Below, piece after piece: positions 8,907-18,942 of a DNA stretch of 18,942 nucleotides. The translations under genes were made by a program, and so were the position numbers. Numbering within the stretch: position 1 is the first letter of the stretch; each line of letters opens with the position of its first letter. The notes beneath the pieces are model-generated. The model ran no database searches. It saw nothing but the letters and a program-made list of their open reading frames with translations, and was not told the DNA's origin. Source of the stretch: Euperipatoides rowelli (lineage: Eukaryota; Onychophora; Udeonychophora; Euonychophora; Peripatopsidae). The stretch is taken from the NCBI GenBank assembly GCA_003024985.2, contig PXIH01S0022175.1. One strand, written 5' to 3'.

Positions 8907-11900
8907 GATAACTAAGGATCATTTTCATGTATAAACATTTATCTTAACTTTAACCATTTTGCCACAAGAATGAATCTTGCTTAGGTGCACAGTATTCCCC
9001 CACTTCCCCTAATCACTTAGGCTACATACAATTAAATATTTCAGAGTTCACTTCATGCGTCTAAAATTCTAAAATGGACTAAAATTTTATCAAATAATCC
9101 CTTATATAATATAAATCAAATTTTAGAATTATATTGCAGACATTATAAATTTTTAAGAAGCCTAGTTTAAATTACTTATATGTTCTAAACTCAAAATAAG
9201 GAGTCTCTATGTATTATGTTAAACTTTAAAATAAAAATGGTAGCAAGCAGAATAGACCATCTTTAAGATCTAATCCCCTTGTTGTTATCTGAATGCAAAT
9301 TTAAAAAAAAAAATGCTTTCAATAAATCATGAAAATTTCTAATCTTATTTAAAATGATGCTCTTTGATGTTGTATTCTTGTTAGGATAATGGGTTGACAC
9401 AAATCCAAAATTTTTACCAAAACACCCCAACAAGGCATTAAAGTCAGTTCAATGCTAGAAGTTATGGAGAAATTAAATAGCAACTTATGTTCTTGAGTCT
9501 CTTGACCAATCATATTACATCTATACCTTTTCACTTCAATTTTATATATTAATTTAAAAAATAAACATGTTGATATATTTAGGGTTTATTAAAGACCAGC
9601 AATGATTCTTATGTTAAAAATATAGAATTAGAAACTAAGAAAGAAATCTTTTTTATTCAATAATAAAATAAAAAATATATATAATCAAAATATTGAAGTC
9701 AATACTTAGAAAATAATTAAAAAGAATAAGAAAATGTAATATAAATGATGAACATGATAAAAATAAAAAAAAATAGGGATAATAATAAAACCCCAGGAGA
9801 AAATTACTTATTTAAAATAAATCTGCTTAGATTTTATTTAAAAACAACTTTCTTGTAAATTAACTTCTAAATATATAAGGTACCTTTTAATAAAAATATA
9901 CTGTATATATTTGGTTTATAATTTTTATGGATAAAATAACTTTAAAAATTTAAGTATGGGTAGATATTTCATCATGTGAAAAACATATTTATTTTAAAAT
10001 TAAATAATCTTTCATTAGCATATTGATTTATGTTTTTGCAATATGTAATTGAGTTTTATAAGTATTGTATGCCTCAAAGATATTTACACTCTTTGCTTGT
10101 GCTTTTTTTTTTTTTGCTTTTCCTTTGTTACATGCCTCTAAGAAGTCTTTCCTTATAACATAATTTAATTAGCTTCAGTGATGAATCAATATTTAAAAAG
10201 TCTCATTTAGGAAATGTTTGCTGAAGATAATATTTCTAAGGATATCTGTGTGCATACAATATCTAACTATCTATCTATCTATAGTATATTTGACCAGTTC
10301 ATAAAAAATCAAACATTTGGTCCCTTTATGATATTGAAGTCCTTTGGGGTACAATAGCAAATCCCTAATTGGTGGTTATCTTTAACCTGCTACTAAGTTT
10401 CTCTAAAATTAAATGCAAATTAATAACTTTTTTTTTATTTATTTAGCTAATAATGAGCATAATTATGTTCTTGCTTTAATTTTATTTGAATCCAACACAT
10501 TAATTCTTATTAATTATTGATAATTCTGGACCTAGAAGCAGAAGGTTGTAAGTTCAAAAAATAAATTTACAGGAGAGATTTTTGAAGTTTTTTAGTAGTA
10601 AAAAACAAATATTAGTATCGTTTGAAGGCAACATGCACACATTTTTGTATTCATGGAATAATAATACATATTAAAACACAAATATTTGAATACTGGCTCG
10701 AAGGTTTGTAAAAAAAAAAAAAGGAAATCTGATAAATAATGTGACTTACTACTTAATACAACAATGATGAGTGTGACTTATCTCTAGTCCAAGCAAGATT
10801 ACCTGATACAAGGAAACTCATCTTTGAGATCATTACGATAGTTATTATACATATTAAATATTAAACAAGAATCAAAATATACCATATTTCATATTTTTGT
10901 TATACTTATAAATGTAATGGAATTTTGAAAAAAAAAAACACAAATAATTTTATATAAATACCTTTAATCTTATCTTAATATACAAGAGCAGAAAGCAATA
11001 AGTCCCGATAGAGCCCTCTGCTGCATATTTGAATTTGGTGTTTAAAGAAATAATTCCTACTTATTCTCTTATCTTTTTAAAGACATATGTGACTTATTGC
11101 TTTTTGATTGTGGGCTTAACTAATTAGACTATATTTTTAGACTTACCACAATCTGCATCTGAAAGAGCTTGAAATTCTAAAAAAAATATGTAAATATTTC
11201 AATATTGGAAAAATTGGACTTAAATCCTTCTACTTCCCAGGTCCACAATTTATTTTAATGAAATATAGTTTGGTATGGTTTTACATGCAAGTGGGCCTGT
11301 CCAAATTATTATATAATTTTTGTTATGAACATTTTTTTTTTAATAGCACAATACTTGTATATTTTTACCTTGGCATATTTAAGGTTTTATTTTTAAATAG
11401 GACAAATAGGCCTACTTATATACCACCTTTTATTATCTCATAATAAACATAATCATGATTAATTTTTAGTTGATCATTAGATTCATATTTTAAACCTTGA
11501 TTTTTAAAGTATATTTTTTTCTGAGGTTTTCTTACTTTTTTTTTGTTATATAAAATTTTATATCTGTTCTGAAATTGATGACCAGCATCTTCAATTACAA
11601 ACAATTAATTAATTTCATTTCACTTTCTAAAGATAATAACAATACAATTCTTCCTATTGTAAATGGCAAGTGAAATATTGTTTTTCCTCAAGCCAAATTT
11701 GAGTTTTAATTTTTATGATACATTCTACTGTAACATTTTTAAAACTTTACATTTTTTATGATTTTTTTCTTGATTTTCTAAACTTAAATTTATTTTGTAT
11801 ATAAAAAAAAAACGATTATTACTTCTAATTTATTTTGCAATTAAACCTAAATTATGAATCAGTAATTTTTTCATAATTTTCATGTAATTTTTAAATTTTA

Positions 11901-14100
11901 ATATTTTACCTGTTCCATTCAAAACTTAAAATAATTATTTATTAATAAGCAATGCTTTATGTTATTTCTATTGGTTGTTGCAGTTTCTCGTCCAGCTTTC
12001 GTTGATTAATTTCCATAATTAATAATCTTGTACAAAATTATTTATTAAAATTATTAGTGTTTTCATTTATTAGGCTCATTAAATTCATTTTTTTTATATT
12101 TTTAATTATTTTTCATAAATTTTAGAATTTTTAATGGATCTTCTGTACAATTTTTATTAGTTATACTATGACCATTGGCCCATTGAATTCTGAATACATA
12201 AAATCATATGGATCTTGTGAAAGAAATTGTTGTACATATCTAAATCTTTTGTTTTTCCCGTACATATTGCATTTTATGCTATAAATTCATGTTTTGAACA
12301 TTTTAAAAAATATTAACTTTATTATTCTTTACCTTTTAAAACGCTTTTGATAAAGAATTATTTTTTTGGGGATTTTTCAAGTGATTCTGAAATTTTGANA
12401 GCCCATTAATTAAACCATGCTATAACTATAACAGAGGCATCATTTGCCGATTGCCATTTTAATATTAATAATTATGATGCCCTATGGAAATGATTTATGG
12501 TAGTAATTTTTCAAATTTCTAAATTATCTAAGAAAAATCCCCATTTTATTCATTAAAAATTCATATAAATTTAACGGTACATCGTAGAGCAATAAAATTA
12601 GGCTTGTTTGAAAGCTGATAAAATTATGTTAAATTTGAGATAATTTATCCATATCTGAGGTCAATATTGTTTGGATAATTATTAAAATACTTATGATTGT
12701 TTTCAATTTACCATTTTATGACGATTTTGTGCGAGTTTTCTTGCCATTTATTCGAAAGTGGTTAAGCTTACAATCTACTCTCTTGAATATTATTATTTTG
12801 TGTTTAATTTTTAACATTTATAGCCTGCATTCTGAATTATTTCATATATGCCATATATAAACCATATATAAATTTATTTTAAATTTCTATATTGGATTTA
12901 TCTTTAACCCTGAAATTGTCACGGTCAGAAAGTTAGAAGAGTGGTTATGGTGTATCTGTGAGATATTGTGTATTTTCTCCTTTCTCAATACTTAATATTT
13001 GCAAATCAATTAAATATGATAAAATTCTTTAAACTTTAACAAATGTATGTTCTTAAAAGACTAGTTTAAAAGCCCATCAAAAATGATGGACACAGTGACA
13101 TCTATGGACAGAAAATAGAGCAAAAACTGAACAGCATGACAGACATCATGACCAAAGTGATCTAACTTGCCATTTTTTATAGTTAGATAGTTTGATGCAA
13201 TATTTGTATTTTATTTCAATAAATAATAATTAGAACAAAGTATGAAAACAGAAACTACATAAATAGTCGCAGTATCTGATGGATACATATCTTATTAAAA
13301 AAATAGAATAATGACACATTTAGACAAAAAAACATTGCATATAGTAATGTTTTGCTTCAATAACTAAAATATGTTAGAAAACATTAAAAATAAATAAAAT
13401 AACATTAATATTAATTAAAATAAAAAAAACTTACATGAGTTGTCATGGTGTATGTGACATAAAATCATAGGTAATCAAGGTATACATTGCCGTCACAGCA
13501 CCGGCTAATTGGCTGATGAAATACTAATTAATTCTGGTGCATAGAAGGCTGTATAATATTCTAGCTCTGTGTGCTATCTAGAATGACATGCTTGAAGTTG
13601 AAGTATGTATCTCAGAGATACTGTTATGACTGTAGGGTTAATTTAATAAATATTCCAAATTTCACAATAATGGGTTTCTATTTCTTTGTTTTCATCCTGG
13701 TTCCCTTTGATAATAATAATCACTTCAAACAATAGAATGACTTTACATCTGGTGTCTTCATATCTTTCTATACTGGCCATCACGACAACAGTTTGAAAAA
13801 ATTATTATACCACACTGTTGTCAGATTCTTATATGTTCCTTTAAATGAACTTTAAAATTTAGAATTTAATTTATTTTAGATTGGACATTCAAATTTTACA
13901 AATTATTGTAAAACCCATTTTTCTACTCCAATTTAATTTTAAATTTAATTATTGGACCAGCTTCTTCAAAGAAGTACCTATTGACTTAAAGACCCGAATA
14001 CATTTTAAGAAATATTGGTCAAAATCAGATAGTCTGTTCTAGCTTCATTGGAAGAAAATATGTTAATTTTAATGCTGTACTGAATAAAAAAAATAGTTTA
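8907..14100. other. Long A+T-rich non-coding stretch
   Basis: About 5.2 kb without a credible gene. Open frames at 9349-9534, 11258-11443 and 11416-11604 have no recognisable domain. There are many A and T runs and a CTAT microsatellite (listed). A short inverted repeat, GACAACAGT/ACTGTTGTC, lies at 13784-13792/13814-13822. A 28-codon protein-like frame occurs at about 13070-13155. One N is at 12399. Confidence 0.6.
10267..10283 (+). repeat. (CTAT)4 microsatellite
   Basis: Four perfect CTAT units plus one extra A. It is a simple tetranucleotide repeat. Confidence 0.95.
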
Positions 14101-14113
14101 GAAATATTCATAC

Positions 14114-14211
14114 CTGCTTGGATGAACAGAAAGTTAGAAAACTACTCAAACTGGGTGTGCAACTCTTAAGCGCTTCTTCTTGAGAGAGCCTTAAAGAGGG
14201 GAGTGAAAGAC
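14114..14211 (-). other. Exon-like interval on the minus strand
   Basis: On the minus strand the interval follows AAAGTGGCAG (acceptor-like, but with little pyrimidine tract). It ends at AAGCAG/GTATGA, a good donor word with the GT at 14112-14113. One frame is open throughout and includes LSLPSLRLSQEEALK. At 98 bp it has a normal internal-exon size. No homologue is recognised, and the acceptor is poor, so chance is quite possible. Confidence 0.2.
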
Positions 14212-14325
14212 CTGCCACTTTAATAGTTCAAGTTGTGTGGGGACCAGATAATTAATTCACTTAAAATGGAAGAAATGAACAACCACCTTCCTCTTCAAAA
14301 AATTACTACTACTATTATTATCAGG

Positions 14326-14331
14326 TTTATT
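14326..14331 (-). promoter_or_regulatory. Possible polyadenylation signal AATAAA with trinucleotide tail
   Basis: Read on the minus strand, TTATAAATAAACCTG precedes a run of ATAATAGTAGTAGTAAT-type triplets (plus 14303-14321). Many non-LTR retrotransposons end in an AATAAA-like word and a short simple-repeat tail, so this could mark the 3' end of a minus-oriented decayed retroelement extending rightward. AATAAA is frequent by chance in DNA this A+T-rich. Confidence 0.2.
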
Positions 14332-14618
14332 TATAACACACATAATATACAAATATACAATAACAATTTAGGAAATTTAAGATCTTTGCCCACTGAGGAT
14401 ATAGGTCTCAATTACATACTTAAACTTTGATTGGAAATTGGCTAGGAAAAAAAAAGTTAATAAATGCAAAATGGATTAATTGATCCACTTGTATAAATGG
14501 CTGAGGTAAAACAGATTGATTGTTAATTCTATCACACATCAACTTTAACAATAATAATAAATAGTAGGGGAAACAGTTGTCTTGTCTCCAGTGCAAATCA
14601 GGAATAAATAGCAGAAAA

Positions 14619-14744
14619 TCACAAGAAAACAACATTCGGAATGCATAGCTCAAATGCAATAGTAAGGCCCAATCCAGAGGTAAAATGAGCAACCTCACAA
14701 ACAATAAGAGCAAGGGAAATAAGAAGAATCCTTAACCTCATCAT
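14619..14744 (-). CDS. Hypothetical 41-residue peptide with signal-peptide-like N-terminus
   Basis: The minus-strand frame starts at ATG 14742-14744, with an in-frame TAA a few codons upstream and TGA at 14619-14621. The protein begins MMRLRILLISLALIVCEVAH: a basic start, a hydrophobic core of about 12 residues and small residues after it, as in secretory signal peptides. The remainder (about 20 residues) includes GLTIAFELCIPNVV and no cysteine pattern or known motif. It could be a first exon of a secreted protein, a real micropeptide, or noise. A longer frame of 97 codons (14420-14713) overlaps it in another register and is leucine- and phenylalanine-rich, without recognisable domains. The region could also be retroelement-derived. 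Confidence 0.15.
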   Translation of the reverse strand: MMRLRILLISLALIVCEVAHFTSGLGLTIAFELCIPNVVFL

Positions 14745-15409
14745 TAAAGTTAATAAAATTCCTTGTTGAATTTAGACCATGTGACAAATCTATTGAAGAA
14801 AGTAAGAAAATATGCTTAGAAATTTTGATCACCATGACAGATGTGTCGTAAGCCTAGAAAATAATATCTGCAATCCATTGAAATCCAAATGAGATAGACA
14901 ATAATTCACTGCATGAAGCAACATAATCAAAAGAATAAGTAATCACAGTAGCCTACATCTTTGCTTAAAATAATAATTAAAATAACAAAAGCAAATCATA
15001 AAAAATATACAAAAACCTATGTACAAAAATGAAAAGACAAGAGGCTACATAGGTGCTAGATCCGGGAATCAGGATGAACAATAATATTATCTTTAACCAT
15101 CCGTCCATTTTGTAATGAAAATACATTTTTCCAATAAAATAACTCCTTTCCTTTTTCTAAGATGATTATGAGCCTGCATTTTTTACAGCCTTCAATCCTC
15201 AAAAAAACTATATTCCTGTCCTGATATTGAGACACACACTAATCACACTCCTGATGTTTCTCCTAGCTATTACCTTAGATCATATATAGAGTAGATGGAG
15301 TATGATGTCATCAGTGTGAAGCAAAGATGATTTTGTTAGTTAACACATGGCATGAGTCAACCTGGGCTTAAGTATCCATAGACTAGTATTGCAGACTGCC
15401 TTGCTTCTG

Positions 15410-15430
15410 TTTATTTATTTATTTATTTTT
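15410..15430 (+). repeat. (TTTA)4 microsatellite
   Basis: Four TTTA units followed by TTTTT. It is a simple repeat. Confidence 0.95.
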
Positions 15431-15756
15431 AGCAATATTAAGTCATTTTAACCTTCACACACTAGATGATTTTCCATGTCATTATTACAGAATCAAAAAA
15501 AAAAAAATGCAACCAATAAATTATTTATCAGAAATAATATCATTCTTATATCATAAATAGTGTAATTGGAGGTAGAATCTATTGTTATGTTAATTGATTA
15601 AGTTTATAAATGTTTCAATCCTCATGAAAGACAAAAAAAAATATTTTTAAGAATAATGTAACTAGGAATAGGAATTGATATGTTTTAATTTATATCATAA
15701 TATTGTACTGCAATGAAAATATTAATACTTTACGTTTAGCCTATAGCTTTGCTGGA

Positions 15757-15833
15757 TTTTTTTTTTTTTTTTTCGAAAGTCGCGTATATGTATCTAATTA
15801 TGTAGAATTGAATTCTTTAAAAAAAAAAAAAAA
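15757..15833. repeat. T17 and A15 runs facing each other
   Basis: T17 at 15757-15773 and A15 at 15819-15833 are separated by 45 bp containing TCGAAAGTCGCG. The runs are complementary and could pair. Alternatively they are two oppositely oriented retroposon tails, though no element bodies are seen. Confidence 0.85.
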
Positions 15834-16632
15834 GCAAGAAAAACAAATTGTATAAAAGCTTTTTGGCTTAACCTAATACATATCGAAATAAATAAAATTG
15901 ATTTTTTTGTTGTTGTTTTTAATCCATTTCGGTTTTGTAATATTATTTAAAATCCATTTTTTTTAATATTATAATTATAATAATAATTGAAATAGCCGTG
16001 TGTTAGTAATAAAGCTAGTTATGCATAATTTCTATTATTTTCTGAATCCATTTCTGTTCTCTGTTTTTCATACTGTTATAAAAATATCTCCGTGACGGCA
16101 ATATATTTAGTATACAAACCACAATTTAGAATTAAATGACCATCTACAGTATCTTTACCTGCATAATCATAGGAAATTCCATTTATATTGAAAGTAATAG
16201 AGCTAGTGGTCGCAAATATATTGAGATAAAATGCATTTAAGCTAAATTGAAACATAAATATTTGTCATTAAATTTAGAAGGGAGATGTGTATTATTATTA
16301 TTTATATTAATCAATGATTTATTAAATCCAAATAAAAATATCTAAAAATCAGATACTTACAAATTGAATTGAGAAAGAAAAAAAAAACACAAGAAAGCAC
16401 GCTTTTGATAATATTCATTAGTCTACAAAGCTATTAGCTTGAAATTATTCTTTTGAGAAAATAAAAAAATTGTTAGTAGGCTAAACACAAACTAAAATGT
16501 GTTAGGCTATGTCAGACTTTTTTTTTTTTTAAGGAATTAATAAAAATATCACAACAAGAACAAAAAGAAGCAGTCATAAAATATGTATTCTCATTATACA
16601 GCCATAGAGCTTTTATCAGTTTTTGCCTTATC

Positions 16633-16640
16633 TCACGTGA
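16633..16640. promoter_or_regulatory. Palindromic E-box TCACGTGA
   Basis: TCACGTGA is the full 8-bp palindrome preferred by USF/MITF/TFEB-type bHLH-zip factors. No exon or promoter is recognisable nearby, so it is only a sequence match. Confidence 0.15.
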
Positions 16641-17934
16641 AAGTCACGCTTCATATGTTTGCTTCAATCTCTAAGGTAAAAGAATAGGTGCATCCTCCGT
16701 CTACTAGTATTTATGGTCTAAGGCGATTACTACTTAAATTTGAATCTGAAGCTATTTATGTAGGTTTTTATTTCACTTTTAATTTTATATAATTCTGAGT
16801 GTAAAGCTATGATAATATTTTTTTAATGTTAGTCAGCGGTTTTTCTTAACTTTTTAGTTAGTCAGATTTAGTCTATATGGCTTCCAATCTTTATATATAT
16901 ATATTTTTATTAAGTTTAAACATTTTCATTGGGAAATTCAAATTCCCATATAAAGATTCATCCATTAGAGGTGAGGTAAATACTGCCTAAAAATTTTACA
17001 TGTAACTGACTAAGAACATTTTTTTCTTGTTCAGAACTAACATATTTATTTAATGATTCAATAATCACTCATGATCTTTATGATTGGCTTAATTCTATAT
17101 GTTAAAGTTATCATAATTATTTTATCACATACAATAAATACATCATTTACTTTTATTCATACCATTGTTTATTTTTTTATTTTATTTATATGTTTTGTTT
17201 TCAATTACTTTATGCTAATAAGTCACTATGTTGCAATGGGCTGAAATGGATTCACATACTTAGGGATCTGGAAATAGGGCTTTATTTAAATCAAACTAGG
17301 CTTTCTATAAAATTATTTACTGTCAGAAATTTATTTTTTTATTATTAATATTTTTAATCAATTATGTTAATGTTTGTACCTGGTGTAACTCCATTAATCT
17401 ATTTTATGTTAGCTAGGAATTATTTTAATAGCCTATTTTAGATAGAATGTTAGTTTAACAAAAATTTGCACAGGTTTAGTGAAAAGTAGAACCTTGGTGC
17501 AAGTTCTTAGTCATTAAATTAGTCACTGTGAGGTCGAATTGCTAGTATATTTGGAAGTCTTGGAATGGTTGAGAGAAATTGTGATTCAATTTATATTTGT
17601 GTTTGTATAAGGGAGTGAAAAGGGAGGGAATTGACTAAATCAAGTTGTTTCTTTTATAATTTATAAATAAAGATAGTTTGGTTTCTTTATGAGCTAGTTT
17701 GTCCTCTGGTACTATACTCAAAATTCAACATAAACATGTTGGGTATTTCAATGGAATAAAATATAAACTAGGCTCTATATAGACTAAACATTATCTAGGA
17801 ATGTGATGGAGAGGAAACTGAGTTCAGCAAAATTGTTTCCTTAACACCCTTTTGTACAGCCAAAACCAAAAACTAAATTTTTCCCCTAACATATTTCTAG
17901 ATCATCTAAAAAAGTAAGGCAGAAGAGATATAAA

Positions 17935-18089
17935 TATCATATTTTGTGATGTACCAGGGTAATTGAAGTAAAGGAACGGTCTCCATAGTGTTTCCACAGG
18001 ATTTGTTCAAATGGAAAACAAATCCCGTGGAAACACTATGGAGACCGTTCCTTTACTTCAATTACCCTGGTACATCACAAAATATGATA
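17935..18089. repeat. Near-perfect palindrome, 73-nt arms, 9-nt loop
   Basis: The left arm is 17935-18007 and the right arm 18017-18089; the loop is CAAATGGAA (18008-18016). All 73 positions pair except one, A17998 opposite C18026. The arms are GC-richer than their surroundings and contain CAGGGTAATTGAAG and GGAACGGTCTCC. Both outer ends are TA, so a TA-flanked foldback MITE (Tc1/mariner-like target) is possible. That is weak evidence in A+T-rich DNA, and the termini do not match a family I recognise. Transcribed, it would give a long double-stranded hairpin of the kind processed into siRNA or miRNA. An assembly or library foldback artefact is also possible, although the mismatch and asymmetric loop argue mildly against an exact one. 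No open frame spans it. Confidence 0.97.
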
Positions 18090-18942
18090 ACATCCTATCA
18101 CCATAAAATAGTAATGAATAAAATAGAAAAAATTAACCAAATGCTTGGACTTGCATAGTGTCAGATCTAAGCCTATTTTCTTGATCTAAGCCATTGAATG
18201 AAATGTCTAATGTTTAATGTAGAACATTTGCTCTGCTCTAATCGCTAGAAAATTTCCTAAGGATTTGCAATGTTAAAATTGGATCATAAGTGAATAATTG
18301 GCTAATGACTGTCGTATGCAATGATTGTATTAACTTCATATATTATTACTGTTAATGTGCCAATATGGTTTATTGAGAAGTACCATGAACTTTCCATCAA
18401 TGTATCACATAATTATTGTTCTTTGACAAGATAGGAGGGGTCATTGAATTCTATAATTTAAAAATCAAATCTTCATAACAACAGCTGTAATGAGACAAGT
18501 GACATTGGATAGCTAAATATATTTTTTTCAATAATATCCACTTATTGGTTTCAATCATTAAATTTTGTGAGTGTTTTTTTATTATTATTTTAATAAAACT
18601 CTTTGCAGGGAGATTTTACTTTTATGTTCCGCTGAGATTCAAAATGGCCACCATAGCCAGACCTAAAATATCGATAACAATGTTGATTAGAATGATTACA
18701 CTGCATATATTTGAATGACTTTGATGTTAAGGAGTAGCCAGATTCACATTGCATCTCATTAACACATGAATGATTTGAACATGCTTAGATGTTTCTTTTA
18801 CTACCGACCAGGTATTTTAAATGGCTGTGACCAACAAGCTAGAAATATAGGTGAGTTTTGTTATTTTATTTAATTTTTAAATTAGGATTTATTTATTTTG
18901 GAGATAGGGTTAGTATAATTTTAAGGTTTAGGATTGTAAATG
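18090..18942. other. A+T-rich non-coding DNA
   Basis: Nothing recognisable: no open frame of note, no RNA gene, and no second copy of the hairpin arms was found by eye. Confidence 0.65.

Larger units (their letters stand above)
14760..17934. other. A+T-rich non-coding DNA
   Basis: No gene is recognised. The small items here are listed separately: a TTTA repeat, T17 and A15 runs, and an E-box. A nested short inverted repeat (AATCTTTATAT at 16886-16896 and its complement at 16948-16958) and TGATGTCATCA at 15303-15313 are present without context. Confidence 0.6.

Noticed and set aside
13070-13155. 28-codon plus-strand frame with protein-like composition (GQKIEQKLNSMTDIM)
   Set aside because: Too short, no good splice donor and no start context. 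It may be a retroelement fragment but cannot be supported.
13784-13822. 9-bp inverted repeat GACAACAGT/ACTGTTGTC
   Set aside because: Short arms with a 21-bp spacer; no extension and no flanking duplication.
13487-16102. ATTGCCGTCAC near 13487 and its complement near 16092 as possible terminal inverted repeats
   Set aside because: An 11-mer match is expected many times by chance in 19 kb, and flanking sequence and target duplications do not match.
16886-16958. Nested short inverted repeat (AATCTTTATAT and TGGGAA arms)
   Set aside because: Inner and outer arms have different centres and the outer arm is almost all A/T, so chance is sufficient.

Overview
This window is A+T-rich (roughly 70-75% by eye) eukaryotic DNA. 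It has long A and T runs, many microsatellites, few CpGs outside small islands, short intron-like open frames and isolated N bases at 5712, 6171, 8906 and 12399. That fits a draft assembly of an animal nuclear genome. A marine invertebrate is my guess, not something the sequence proves. No bacterial operons, rRNA, CRISPR array or intact protein-coding gene is visible. Nearly all open frames of 60 codons or more have low-complexity or shadow character. I regard the window as intergenic or intronic DNA with decayed mobile elements and a few exon-like or repeat-like islands.

Layout. 1-680 is A+T-rich filler with a 17-bp tandem repeat. 681-960 has the architecture of a small non-autonomous piggyBac-type element: TTAA at both ends, a TTGGCTGCCA-type terminus, a GC-rich 23-bp palindrome and a subterminal repeat of the terminal motif. 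961-3650 is filler with a second 17-bp tandem repeat and a T21 run. 3650-4910 holds three GC-richer islands with protein-like frames and splice-like signals. Two of them share a 28-bp block, so interspersed repeats are a real alternative to exons. 5090-5290 holds a T-run/GTTTAARCCC repeat cluster followed by a CTCF-like word. A G12 run lies at 5434. 7768-8146 is a degenerate purine-rich tetranucleotide tract.

8871-8906 is a compact CpG-dense cluster with two ETS-type cores and a CRE-like TGACGTC, the most promoter-like spot in the window. 8907-14100 is featureless apart from simple repeats. 14100-14750 carries minus-strand signals: a 98-bp exon-like interval, a 41-codon frame with a signal-peptide-like start, and an AATAAA followed by a trinucleotide tail. 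It may be a small gene fragment or a decayed retroelement. 17935-18089 is a nearly perfect palindrome with 73-nt arms, one mismatch and a 9-nt loop. It is the clearest unusual structure here.

No set of genes working together can be described. The items most worth following up are the 155-bp hairpin, the piggyBac-like element, the ETS/CRE cluster and the 3.7-4.9 kb islands.
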